Source: CTSoil-075 sp042610375 (GTDB lineage Bacteria; Bacillota; Negativicutes; DSM-13327). Taken from it: 64,000 nt of DNA. The translations under genes and the position numbers were made by a program. The number at the start of each line of letters is the position of its first letter. Position 1 is the first letter of the stretch. Under the pieces are notes generated by a model. It was not told the DNA's origin and made no database searches. It worked only from the letters and a program-made list of their open reading frames with translations. Where the stretch lies: the NCBI RefSeq assembly GCF_042610375.1, contig NZ_JBGJZL010000001.1:372001-436000 (forward strand). Reading direction: 5' to 3'. This document shows, piece by piece, positions 1-7,641 of this stretch.

Positions 1-22
1 AAATAATGCTGATTCTGTTCAT
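1..22 (-). CDS. 5' end of a gene running off the left edge (partial)
   Basis: An ATG on the minus strand at position 22 is preceded by a good Shine-Dalgarno (complement of 31-38, AAAGGAGA) at about 9 nt. Only seven codons (MNRISII) lie in the window, so the product cannot be named. It would follow the small ORF at 46-285 in the same direction and may share its transcript. Confidence 0.35.
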
Positions 23-45
23 GATGAATTTCTCCTTTCATCTTT

Positions 46-285
46 TCAATGCTCGCAGTAGGAAGACTCGCTGTGGGGGACGGTTTCAGCTAAATTAAGT
101 AAAAAACCTTCATTTTTGTCTTGAAAAACACATGGTAACTTTGGGTTTGGACGTGTCCAGATTGTCTCTTTTTCCACCTCAATTACCATTCCGATTTGTT
201 CCTGACTTAATAGGGACCCTCCCCTTGATTCATATAGTTTTTTAATACTTTGGTTTACATTAAGAATTAATTTTATATATTTCAT
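46..285 (-). CDS. hypothetical protein, 79 aa
   Basis: Small minus-strand ORF of unknown function. The product is soluble, with no membrane segment or signal peptide, and has a central charged stretch (MVIEVEKETIW). No Shine-Dalgarno is visible before the first ATG, so it may be the remains of a longer gene. Its amino-acid composition looks coding, but I recognise no family. It lies at the outer edge of the accessory island. Confidence 0.35.
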   Translation of the reverse strand: MKYIKLILNVNQSIKKLYESRGGSLLSQEQIGMVIEVEKETIWTRPNPKLPCVFQDKNEGFLLNLAETVPHSESSYCEH

Positions 286-448
286 TCATAAAAAATAATT
301 CTTTTATAGTTATGTTTTCCTGTTTTAATAGCAAAATCCTGCACAACGCATCATACGCAATGCAAGATTTTTCATCATTTTCCTTAGATTATCGCATTTT
401 TCAAAGCCAGAAGGGACGTCAGACTGTGCGAAGGTTTACTAGAAAACA

Positions 449-799
449 AACTAAAGCGAATTCAGGCAAAATCGTGTTTAATAATAACCCCTATGTCTTG
501 CACGGGAATACTGAATTGAATTACCGCTACTTATCGTCTAGTGGTAAATAACAAAGATACAATGTCGCCATTGCGCCTTTATTATTCACCAAGAATTAAT
601 TTTAAAATAAGCATAGACTCAATAAGGCGTCTTCGGTAAGCCTAACCTGAATTTCCCCCTTGTTTCAATTCCCCCTACACCTTCAATCCCTGTGACCGTT
701 GCTGTAATGGCATCATTAATATCTAAGGTTTTATTGATGGGTGTAAAAGCCACTTTTTCAGCAATAAATACTGGATCATACGCATGAATAAAAATACGC
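449..799. repeat. left copy of ~351-bp direct repeat carrying the 3' end of yabG
   Basis: This segment matches 7803-8154 in the same orientation at roughly 97% identity by eye: about nine substitutions plus compensating single-base indels near 601. It contains the end of a plus-strand ORF fragment (...KRIQAKSCLIITP...), the spacer, and the last 60 codons of yabG on minus. The identity stops abruptly at 799/800, inside yabG. The two copies bracket the accessory island. Confidence 0.9.
619..799 (-). pseudogene. yabG: yabG 3' fragment (duplicated C-terminus)
   Basis: Reads the last ~60 residues of the sporulation protease YabG in frame, including the ending GLPKTPY and the stop (complement of 619-621). 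It has no start or 5' part: the homology to the intact gene at 7974-8849 breaks at 799. It is a non-functional by-product of the duplication that brackets the island. Confidence 0.85.
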
Positions 800-801
800 G
801 C

Positions 802-915
802 TTAGATTTTACACTTACGTTTACCACTAAGTATTTCTAAAATGAGTTCATGAAAAAACCGATGAAGTCGATCTAATGCTGCTTCTGAGGGTTTACCAAT
901 ATGTATTACTGGCAT
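802..915 (-). CDS. small ORF, 37 aa, ending at a recombination junction
   Basis: The minus-strand ATG at 915 has an excellent Shine-Dalgarno (complement of 922-928, GGAGGTG) about 6 nt upstream. The product starts MPVIHIGKPSEAALDRLHRF and ends HELILEILSGKRKCKI. The stop lies 3 bases from the point where the yabG duplicate begins, so this is probably the N-terminal stump of a longer gene cut by the rearrangement. No family recognised. Confidence 0.45.
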   Translation of the reverse strand: MPVIHIGKPSEAALDRLHRFFHELILEILSGKRKCKI

Positions 916-1023
916 ACTTTTCACCTCCGTTGCTACATTATATTCATTGGTTTATGAAATTTAACTTCTATTTTTTACTCAAAATTTAATTCATCTATCT
1001 CAAGCTGCTGTTGATAATAAACC

Positions 1024-1064
1024 CAGCCCCAGAACAAGCAAATTGTTTTATCGTGCTGGGGCTG
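1024..1064. terminator. hairpin, probable rho-independent terminator
   Basis: Arms CAGCCCCAG (1024-1032) and CTGGGGCTG (1056-1064) form a perfect 9-bp GC-rich stem. A T-rich stretch follows on plus (to ~1084). No intact plus-strand gene ends here, so it may be left over from the decayed neighbourhood. Confidence 0.5.
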
Positions 1065-1113
1065 AGTTCGTTTAGATTTTTCTTACAGTAATTTCTTTAC
1101 AACACAAACATAA

Positions 1114-1260
1114 TTACTCAGCATTTTCCCGTTCAAATTCTGCAATAGCATTTTCATAAAGGGTCAAGTAGAATTCTACGTAACGAAATTGTAGTTTCCG
1201 ATATATTGTATGGATGCATATCGTATGTCGATAAAAAAATTCGTGATACCATCGCAGAAT
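1114..1260 (-). pseudogene. decayed coding remnant
   Basis: A minus-strand frame ending at 1114 reads like the C-terminus of a real protein (…RKLQFRYVEFYLTLYENAI, then AEFERENAE and stop). It has no start codon, and a stop lies in frame just upstream near 1263. The rest of 916-1722 shows only weak overlapping ORFs on both strands and no clear gene. Family unknown. Confidence 0.3.
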
Positions 1261-1722
1261 CCATGTTCAAGCTAAACATATGATTTCTGCTCACATTGAG
1301 CCCTAGTGAATATTCTTGTGCAACAGTACCAGCATTCCGGCGTTATGATACCACATTGTTTTTGCTCGATTAATATTCTTTGGAAACATGTATATTTGTC
1401 AAAACCTTGCCGCAACTGCAGTACGTAGCAACCTTTACAGGTATACATGTTTACGGTATCCTCCACAAAAGCAAAAAGAATACAACTTACAGCTAGTATC
1501 CAATGGCCGGACAGGTGGTACAATGTGCTCCGGAATACTCACCTAGCAGAAAAGTTCGTTAAAAAAGGAACGAACATCCACCTAAACGTTCTTACAAATA
1601 CTGAATCTGAAGTTAAGGATAAAACTAAAATTACTGAGAAAAAATGTATCAGAGTGGAGTTTATAACATTTTCATTAAAAGAACCAATTATATTATCGTC
1701 GATGCAATTAGGTCCTTTCTAC

Positions 1723-2160
1723 TTACTTAGTTACAGTGGCATATTCAATTAGTCCTTTTTGGTACAAATTGCGCACACCAGCGCGAATACATCCCCTTGA
1801 GCCGATGTAGTCTACTTGATATTTTTTTGCCAATTCTAATATATCAGTATCAGATGCTTTTTCAATCCTTAATGCTTCAGCAGTAAGGAACCAGCCTCGT
1901 TCTGGCTCGGTTTTTAAATTTTTAAGCAATGTGCTATTGACCACTGGCACAACAACTTTAGAATTTTTTATTTTAATTGTCCCCTGTTTTAATAGATCCA
2001 GCATCGTCTTTATACAGCCAGCAGTGTCCTCATTTATTATATTTTTGCTACGCTTAGTAATTTCTTCAATAATATTTTCTCGACTTACATTAGGATCATT
2101 CTGAAAAAGTTCAATAGTTATTTCCATGCGATGACCATTTCTCCCCTTACTGTAATCCAT
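1723..2160 (-). CDS. hypothetical protein, 145 aa
   Basis: Complete minus-strand gene of unknown function. The ATG at 2160 is preceded by GAGGGG at about 6 nt. The product is soluble and probably mixed alpha/beta; a central stretch (GTIKIKNSKVVVPVVNSTLL) is basic then hydrophobic, and the C-terminal third has a GSRGCIRAGVRNLYQKG motif that could be a nucleic-acid-binding helix. That is speculation. It belongs to the accessory island and has no obvious partner. Confidence 0.55.
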   Translation of the reverse strand: MDYSKGRNGHRMEITIELFQNDPNVSRENIIEEITKRSKNIINEDTAGCIKTMLDLLKQGTIKIKNSKVVVPVVNSTLLKNLKTEPERGWFLTAEALRIEKASDTDILELAKKYQVDYIGSRGCIRAGVRNLYQKGLIEYATVTK

Positions 2161-2255
2161 CTTATACCCCTCACAATTTTTTAGTTTTATGTAAATAAAT
2201 CATATAATTTATTCTAAAAATGATATGGCAACGATTCGTGCAAAATACTATAGCA

Positions 2256-2481
2256 TGAGTAACTCAACGCCCCTTCACTTCAGTCTTAACGGACTGTATC
2301 GCTTAAGTCTAAGATCACCACTTTGAATTCAAAGCAGAGTAACCTTACCAAACAGGATTCTCACCTGCTTTATAGCTAGCATCTTCTGGGTACATCCTCC
2401 CCTACTTTCGGAATGATAAGGGACGGTGAAGCGTCTTTATACTTCATTTAGTTTTTTATTCCAAGATACTTTACCGTCCCC
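2256..2481 (-). other. palindrome-rich non-coding remnant, possibly the right end of an IS200/IS605-type element
   Basis: The 412-bp gap between 2161 and 2573 holds no credible ORF but several short palindromes: CTTTGAATTCAAAG (2321-2334), CAGG/CCTG around 2353-2367, and CAGTC/GACTG near 2281-2295. On minus it ends with an AAGTGAAGGGGCG-type segment, which resembles the conserved 3' ends (omega-RNA region) of TnpB elements. An imperfect inverted repeat, AAGGGACGGTGAAG against CTTTACCGTCCCCT, lies at about 2418-2481. No transposase gene remains. The family assignment is tentative. Confidence 0.3.
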
Positions 2482-2573
2482 TGTTCTCTCCTGTCATAAG
2501 TATTCTACTACCTAATAGTTGAATGTTACTGCTTGATTATTGCAGTAACAGGGAATGTAATTAATTTTTATAT

Positions 2574-3120
2574 TTACCTAATCTTATATTTTTGATCTAA
2601 CAAACAAGGAACTTCACTAGCCCTACTTAGGTCATATATTTTTTTTGCCTCTTTAATTGCATCCATATTATAATTTTTTGATACAGCCAGACCTGTTTGT
2701 TTTGACGCGTATAGCAAATTTTGATTTTGCAAAACTTCATTTGACAAATCCTTTGAAAGAAACATCTCTTCCGAATACAAAAAAATAATGTAGTTAATTA
2801 TAGATAATTGTTCTTTCAAAGATAATGTATTAAATTTTTTATAGAAACTCCTATATCGTTTATCCGTTGAGTCAATAAACATCATAACAATAGTGCTATT
2901 TTCCAACGGAAATACACAAATATGAAGTTCTTCTACTTTATATTTAGGATCTTGGCAATATATATCATTAATAAGCTTTCCATCTAAATCTACAACTAAA
3001 GCGACCATAGATTGAAAAGTTATCGGCACAACATAATTCAATTTTGCATAATAAAATAAATAATATTCGCTACTCTCTTTTTTCCGACTAAGTCTTTTGG
3101 CTTTATCATATAGCTTTTTA
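2574..3120 (-). pseudogene. hypothetical gene truncated at its 5' end by a RAYT-type element
   Basis: An ORF of 155 codons can start at TTG 3041, but the same frame stays open upstream (…KKLYDKAKRLSRKK…) right up to the left terminus of the mobile element at 3121. The 5' part therefore appears to have been lost or separated by the insertion. The product is very AT-rich, with hydrophobic beta segments and a tyrosine-rich C-terminal half. The family is not recognised. Whether the shortened form is still translated from TTG cannot be told. Confidence 0.6.
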
Positions 3121-3557
3121 GACAGTGGGGACGTTCCTATTTTGTCAACATCTTGCTACTATACCTTGTGATATCCCTGTTGCCATTTCAATTTATCGTA
3201 TCGATAATCCTTCCTTTTTTAACTGCCGAATTACAGTCTCATGCTCTCACTTCGGTCAAGATGCCATTTCATATGATTTTCTGCCATCAATAATAAACTG
3301 GATTTTTCGACGTATTTGCTCATCATTCATAGGAATTTTTATCGATACTCCAATTTTTTCTTGAAAAATATTATGCAGGCATATCCATTCATTTCTTCTT
3401 ACCATAGCTAAGGAAAATATTGTATCTGCTACATTTGCACCGTTAAGATATTCTCTATATCTACTATGCCTATAGCCTTCCATCTTTGCTACCATACCTG
3501 CTTTCACAGCATGTTGTATAACATTTTAATGACAAAAAAAGGAACGTCCCCATCGTC
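3121..3557 (-). mobile_element. internally deleted REP-associated tyrosine transposase (RAYT/IS200-like) element, copy 1
   Basis: This 437-bp unit is bounded by inverted ends GACAGTGGGGACGTTCC (3121-3137) and GGAACGTCCCCATCGTC (3541-3557), extended by AT-rich TTTTGTCA-like sequence. Inside, on minus, is the C-terminal half of a Y1 transposase: KAGMVAKMEGYRHSRYREYL, then the HNIFQEK and PMNDEQIRRKIQ region, then a degenerate tail with in-frame stops that still reads VIRQLKKEGLSIR-stop-IEMATGIS. The N-terminal catalytic half (HUH and Tyr) is missing, so it cannot mobilise itself. It interrupts the gene at 2574. Confidence 0.8.
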
Positions 3558-3561
3558 ATAA

Positions 3562-3927
3562 GGACGACAAATAATACATGGAGAATATCACGAAGTAATG
3601 GCTCGCACGGATGAGCGACTAGCTAATCATCTAAATCTTTATAAACGAAAGCAGATGATAGTTGAGCATCCATTTGGTACAATAAAGCGTACTTTAGGAT
3701 ATTCTTACTTCTTGTTGCGCGGAATTGAAAAAGTGAAAGGCGAGGCGGTTATGTATTGTTTGATGTATAACCGAAAACGCGTGCTCAATATTTTAGGAAC
3801 TGACAGATTAATTGCGGCTATTAGGAAGTTCTCAGGGCTTTCTTTGGCCTTTACCTCTATTTTTATTGAATATCGGCAATTGAAGCTAATATCTACACAA
3901 ATTTTTGAGTGTTTTCGCACAGCCTGA
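3562..3927 (+). pseudogene. IS1182-family transposase, C-terminal fragment (copy 1)
   Basis: Reads the end of a DDE transposase of the IS1182 type: GRQIIHGEYHEVMARTDE…MIVEHPFGTIKRTLGY…FLLRGIEKVKGEAVMYCLMYN. Only the C-terminal ~120 residues remain, without the N-terminal helix-turn-helix or most of the catalytic core. The left side abuts the RAYT element. An AGGCTGTGCGAAAAC-like terminus (complement, 3911-3925) lies at the right end. The homologous fragment at 7223-7522 is only about 80% identical. Confidence 0.8.
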
Positions 3928-4111
3928 CGTCCCCATCGTCCAAATGCTACGTATCATCTCTAACGGCGAAAACCATTTTAAATTTAATAAGTCATATTAT
4001 GTATGATATATTGACAACATTATATTCTATTGGGACAAATAACCTCTTCTCATCTCCCTCAATGATTCTTCAATACTTCAACAGCTCCCACTATATCCTT
4101 TTCGTTAGCAA

Positions 4112-5692
4112 TCAATATTCATTTTTTGTAATTTCAAGATATACTGCAAACTCTATATTCCCACCTGCATCACTGACTAACGCACTCTTCTTAAACTCTT
4201 CTTGTGAGCATCCAATTAATTCCTCAATATTATCAGGATCATTAAGGACTACCATTATTATTCGATTGGAAACCCATACTACTGCACATTCAGTTAATAA
4301 CCCCTCATCCCGATTCTCTTTCAGCAAAATACGAACAGGATACCGTTGGCCCATCGCCACCATATTTTTCAATTCTTCAAAGGTGATCCCCTCTTGCTTA
4401 ATAAATATTCTATTTTCCCTATCCATATAAGTTTTGGAAAATTCTGTAGGCACTACTTTTTTCATTTTTTCTTTTTTAAGTAAATCTTTATCTATGATAA
4501 AAACCTCCTCTTTATGCATCATTCTAACTTTGTCCCTCACGTTTCCGTAAACAAACAGTTTTAATAAAAAATCCTTCGCATCATTCCAAGAAATAGTCCT
4601 GCCAACAGGAAGCATGCCTAAGTGAACAAGTTTATCACAAATTAAAAAAGGAGCGTATTTTTTTACATTATCTATAACTACTTGATTCTTAACAGATCCC
4701 CCTTTGCCTGCTGCCATTCTACCACTATGAGTTATAACAAATACATCATCATTAATTTTAGCAGAAGTATCAAAGCAAAGCCCCAATGTTGTATGTGGAG
4801 CCAAGTCAAAATCATCGATCGCTAAAAACAACGTGGTAGTTGCTTTTCGATTACCCCATTTAGGGTGATTTTGTGTTTTTTGCTCAGCTTTAATTGCAAG
4901 GCGATATATTTGATCGTTACCATCAATATCCTGAATAACGAAGCTTCTGAAAAAGGCTCTCACTGAACTGCCTGCGGCGTTACCATAATTACGGTGACTG
5001 ATCCCGATATCCTCTTTTATCGTCAATCCCCCATAGCTGATCGGAAGATATGGAGCGATTGGTTCGCTGAGTAGAAAGTTATTAAATTCAGCAATTAATC
5101 CTTGCATCACCTTCGGTGTTTCTAACCCTAAAATACATTCTTCAAAGATTAAAGATTCCAGATATTGTGGATTCGTAACTTCCATATAAGACATTCTTTC
5201 AGCCCAAACAGAATCATCTAGAAATTCAAGCTCTGTTTCATTCAAAATCTGTTCATACGTCGGGAATTCTTCTAATAACATCCAATTTCCGTCATTACTC
5301 ATATGGTAAACTTTTGCATTAAATAGATCGCAGCTATTACATATTGCAACAAATTTACAACTAAGGATTTTTTGATAGTCAAGTACTTGCTCTTTAACCT
5401 CATCTGTTAATGGAACATCTGGTGCTTTAATTTCAATTACAAAAACAGGTCTTCCCTGTTCTTCTTCTGCATCATATCCCCAAACTACTATATCAGCTCT
5501 TCTACGCGACCTAGGATCGATATGATATAACGGATATTCTGTAGATATAACTTGAATTGGATAGTCATATTTTTCTACAAGATTCTGAACAAATTCTTGA
5601 CGCACCCTTTCTTCAGGACCATCTAGAACAAAAATTTTTCTCGATTGATCAAACAACGCTTGTTTCCCTAACCGATAGTACTTTTTTAGCAT
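4112..5692 (-). CDS. HSDR_N (type I restriction R-subunit N-terminal)-like nuclease domain protein, 526 aa
   Basis: Residues ~20-125 carry a PD-(D/E)XK-type nuclease signature, RRRADIVVW…VFVIEIKAPD, preceded by RVRQEFVQNLVEKYDYP. This is typical of the HSDR_N_2 domain found at the N-terminus of type I restriction R subunits and in stand-alone proteins. The remaining ~400 residues contain no helicase motifs and I do not recognise them; they include a glycine-rich GRMAAGKGGSVKNQ stretch that could bind nucleic acid or phosphate. It is the last gene of a three-gene minus-strand cluster, with a 21-nt gap to the preceding gene. A role in defence is inferred from the fold and the island location only. 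Confidence 0.7.
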   Translation of the reverse strand: MLKKYYRLGKQALFDQSRKIFVLDGPEERVRQEFVQNLVEKYDYPIQVISTEYPLYHIDPRSRRRADIVVWGYDAEEEQGRPVFVIEIKAPDVPLTDEVKEQVLDYQKILSCKFVAICNSCDLFNAKVYHMSNDGNWMLLEEFPTYEQILNETELEFLDDSVWAERMSYMEVTNPQYLESLIFEECILGLETPKVMQGLIAEFNNFLLSEPIAPYLPISYGGLTIKEDIGISHRNYGNAAGSSVRAFFRSFVIQDIDGNDQIYRLAIKAEQKTQNHPKWGNRKATTTLFLAIDDFDLAPHTTLGLCFDTSAKINDDVFVITHSGRMAAGKGGSVKNQVVIDNVKKYAPFLICDKLVHLGMLPVGRTISWNDAKDFLLKLFVYGNVRDKVRMMHKEEVFIIDKDLLKKEKMKKVVPTEFSKTYMDRENRIFIKQEGITFEELKNMVAMGQRYPVRILLKENRDEGLLTECAVVWVSNRIIMVVLNDPDNIEELIGCSQEEFKKSALVSDAGGNIEFAVYLEITKNEY

Positions 5693-5713
5693 AAAAATAC
5701 CACCTTAAAATAA

Positions 5714-6052
5714 TTACTTAGCATTAGCTGTTCCATTTAGTTCATACTCCTCATAATAAACCCTGGTAAACAAATCGTCATATAATTCCTGGAGCTTGGT
5801 GATCAGTTCCCCTAATCGCTCTTGCCGAAAAGTAACCCCATTATGAGTTTGCCGATAAGGACACTCCTCAATCTGCATTCCTAGTGTTTTTTCTTCTCTG
5901 GTTCTAAACCTAGCAAATTCTCGTAGACATATATGCACCTCATCACTATCCTCCATGCACGCTGCTGTAATGTATATATTTGTATTTTGAGTACGTTTAA
6001 CTTCTTTTACCTCTGACACATTTACCCATGTAATCTCTTTTGATAATTTCAT
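5714..6052 (-). CDS. small protein, 112 aa, possibly PC4-like
   Basis: Start chosen at 6052 because AAGGA lies a few bases upstream; an earlier ATG at 6082 would place that Shine-Dalgarno inside the gene. The product (MKLSKEITWVNVSEVKEV…) has predicted beta strands followed by a long C-terminal helix (ERLGELITKLQELYDDLF). The pattern HICLREFARFRT…NGVTFRQERLGELITKL recalls PC4/YdbC-type single-stranded-DNA-binding proteins, but the match is weak. It sits between the double-HTH gene and the nuclease gene and is probably cotranscribed with both. Confidence 0.55.
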   Translation of the reverse strand: MKLSKEITWVNVSEVKEVKRTQNTNIYITAACMEDSDEVHICLREFARFRTREEKTLGMQIEECPYRQTHNGVTFRQERLGELITKLQELYDDLFTRVYYEEYELNGTANAK

Positions 6053-6147
6053 ACTTATTCCTTCCTCTTTATTTTTTATCATTTAACTGAATCATTGCTC
6101 TAGAAATTACCTGTGAATTTTATAAGAAAATTATTTCAATATTCAAT

Positions 6148-6642
6148 TTATTTACCATGTAACTTCACGTTACCAAATGGGTTATGAAGAGTGGATTTAT
6201 GCCTATTTACATATGCTTCGACCTCTGTCTGTTGAAATCTCCACATACCGTTACTATCTAATTTTTTACCGCTCAATTCTCCATTTCTAGCCCATGTCTT
6301 TACCGTTCCAACCGCTACATTTAATACTTCTGCTATTTCTTTAGATTTCAATAGTCGTATAGTAGGGTCTGGTGACTTTTTTTTCATATTACCAAATGGG
6401 TTATGTATTTTCGAGTTAGCGAAAGAATAATGATGTTCTGGTTCTGGCCACTTGAATGGTCGTGCAATTGATATTTGATCGTCCCCTATTAGATAGGATT
6501 CAATATCTACTTGTTCAAATCTCCACATTCCATTTTCACCTAATTGTATACCAATCAACTTTCTATTTCTAGCCCATATTTTCACAGTTCCAACTGTCAC
6601 ACCTAACTTTTTTGCTACTTCATCGACTTTTAACAATTTCAT
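6148..6642 (-). CDS. tandem excisionase/MerR-type HTH protein, 164 aa
   Basis: Two near-identical DNA-binding modules of the HTH_17 (excisionase) type: MKLLKVDEVAKKLGVTVGTV…WARNRKL…GMWRFEQVDIESYL (residues 1-52) and RLLKSKEIAEVLNVAVGTV…WARNGEL…GMWRFQQTEVEAYV (about 96-147). Each is followed by a short HNPFGN(M/V)K motif, so the whole unit is an internal duplication. The protein contains little else, which suggests it binds a direct or bipartite operator. AGAGGT precedes the ATG at about 8 nt. It is the first gene of the cluster with the nuclease and may regulate it. Confidence 0.75.
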   Translation of the reverse strand: MKLLKVDEVAKKLGVTVGTVKIWARNRKLIGIQLGENGMWRFEQVDIESYLIGDDQISIARPFKWPEPEHHYSFANSKIHNPFGNMKKKSPDPTIRLLKSKEIAEVLNVAVGTVKTWARNGELSGKKLDSNGMWRFQQTEVEAYVNRHKSTLHNPFGNVKLHGK

Positions 6643-6673
6643 ATTAATACCTCTCTTTTTTTGTGCTATCTGT

Positions 6674-6682
6674 ATTATATCA
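6674..6682 (-). promoter_or_regulatory. extended -10 promoter for the HTH/nuclease cluster
   Basis: The minus strand reads TGATATAAT (TGn-TATAAT, an extended -10) about 32 nt upstream of the ATG at 6642. No good -35 hexamer is seen at the usual spacing, as is allowed for extended -10 promoters. Confidence 0.45.
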
Positions 6683-6748
6683 TATATAATTTTCCAAATG
6701 TCTGTATGTTTCTATACGATTATAAAGTTATCCAATTGTAAAAACAAA

Positions 6749-6800
6749 GGAGGACAGTGGGGACGTTCCGAGGACAGAAGGAGGACAGTGGGGACGTTCC
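6749..6800. repeat. tandem doublet of the RAYT element terminus
   Basis: GGAGGACAGTGGGGACGTTCC occurs twice (6749-6769 and 6780-6800), separated by GAGGACAGAA. The second copy is the left end of the RAYT derivative that follows. Such doublets suggest one element end landing next to an earlier one, or slippage at the palindromic end. Confidence 0.8.
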
Positions 6801-7219
6801 TATTTTGTCAACATCTTGCTACTATACCTTGTGATATCCCTGTTGCCCTTTCAATTTATCGTATCGATAATCCTTCCTGTTTTAACTGCCAAATTACAGT
6901 CTCATGCTCTGACTTCGGTCAAAATGCCATTTCATATGATTTTCTGCCATCAATAATAAACTGGATTTTTCGAAGTATTTACTCATCATTCATAGGAATT
7001 TTTATCGATACTCCAATTTTTTCTTGAAAAATATTATGCAGGCATATCCATTCATTTCTTCTTACCATAGCTAAGGAAAATATTGTATTTGCTACATTTG
7101 CACCGTTAAGACATTCTCTATATCTACTATGCCTATAGCCTTCCATATTCGCTACCATACCTGCTTTCACAGCATGTTGTATAACATTTTAAAGACAAAA
7201 AAGGAACGTCCCCATCGTC
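6784..7219 (-). mobile_element. internally deleted RAYT/IS200-like element, copy 2
   Basis: 436 bp, the same deletion derivative as 3121-3557 and about 97% identical by eye, with the same inverted ends (6784-6800 and 7203-7219). The minus-strand remnant starts KAGMVANMEGYRHSRYREC and stops after PMNDE because of an extra nonsense change, then continues in degenerate form. The two copies share the same internal deletion, so the deleted form itself was copied or the block was duplicated. Confidence 0.8.
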
Positions 7220-7222
7220 ATA

Positions 7223-7522
7223 ATACATAAAGATGAGTGTACGAAAAACAAACGTGGCCGGCAAATAATACATGGGGAATATCACGAAGTGATGTCGCGT
7301 ACGGATGAGCGGCTAGCGAATAATTTGAAACTTTACAAACAGCGACAAATGATAGTTGAACATCCTTTTGGTACAATAAAACGTACTTTTGGATATACGT
7401 ATTTCTTGTTGCGTGGTATAGAAAAAGTGAGAGGTGAGGCGGTTATGCATTGTTTAATGTATAACCTAAAACGTGTGCTCAATATTATGGGAGCCAAGCA
7501 ATTGATAGCGGCAATCAGATAG
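7223..7522 (+). pseudogene. IS1182-family transposase, C-terminal fragment (copy 2)
   Basis: An open frame reads CTKNKRGRQIIHGEYHEV…EHPFGTIKRTFGY…LLRGIEKVRGEAVMHCLMYN…LIAAIR and stop. It lacks the N-terminal part of the transposase, but keeps about 13 more codons at its left edge than the copy at 3562. Downstream sequence to ~7620 ends in GTTTTCGCACAGCCT, an IS1182-type terminus, followed by ACGTCCCCATCGTC, the same motif as the RAYT ends. Confidence 0.8.
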
Positions 7523-7641
7523 CTTAAATGCTACTATTTGATTATAGCCGTTATTTTTATGATAAATTGACCTTTGGAGATTAATTTTGAGGCTGAAAGT
7601 TAAGCGTTTTCGCACAGCCTAACGTCCCCATCGTCACTCAG

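Noticed and set aside
312..551. 79-codon plus-strand ORF near the left end
   Set aside because: It crosses an element boundary near 412 and only reads a different frame of the duplicated segment. The credible frame there is the C-terminal fragment seen at 7642-7877.
1272..1752. Two overlapping opposite-strand ORFs (83 and 101 codons) between 1272 and 1752
   Set aside because: They overlap each other, have no convincing ribosome sites, odd composition (many Cys/Tyr/Trp in one), and one runs into the gene at 1723. Treated as chance ORFs in decayed DNA.
3125..3364. Plus-strand ORFs over the RAYT elements (also 6698-7027)
   Set aside because: They are antisense to the recognisable transposase remnant on minus and have no family resemblance.
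3909..4430. 173-codon plus-strand ORF at 3909-4430
   Set aside because: Antisense to the well-supported nuclease gene and serine/isoleucine-rich, typical of a shadow frame.
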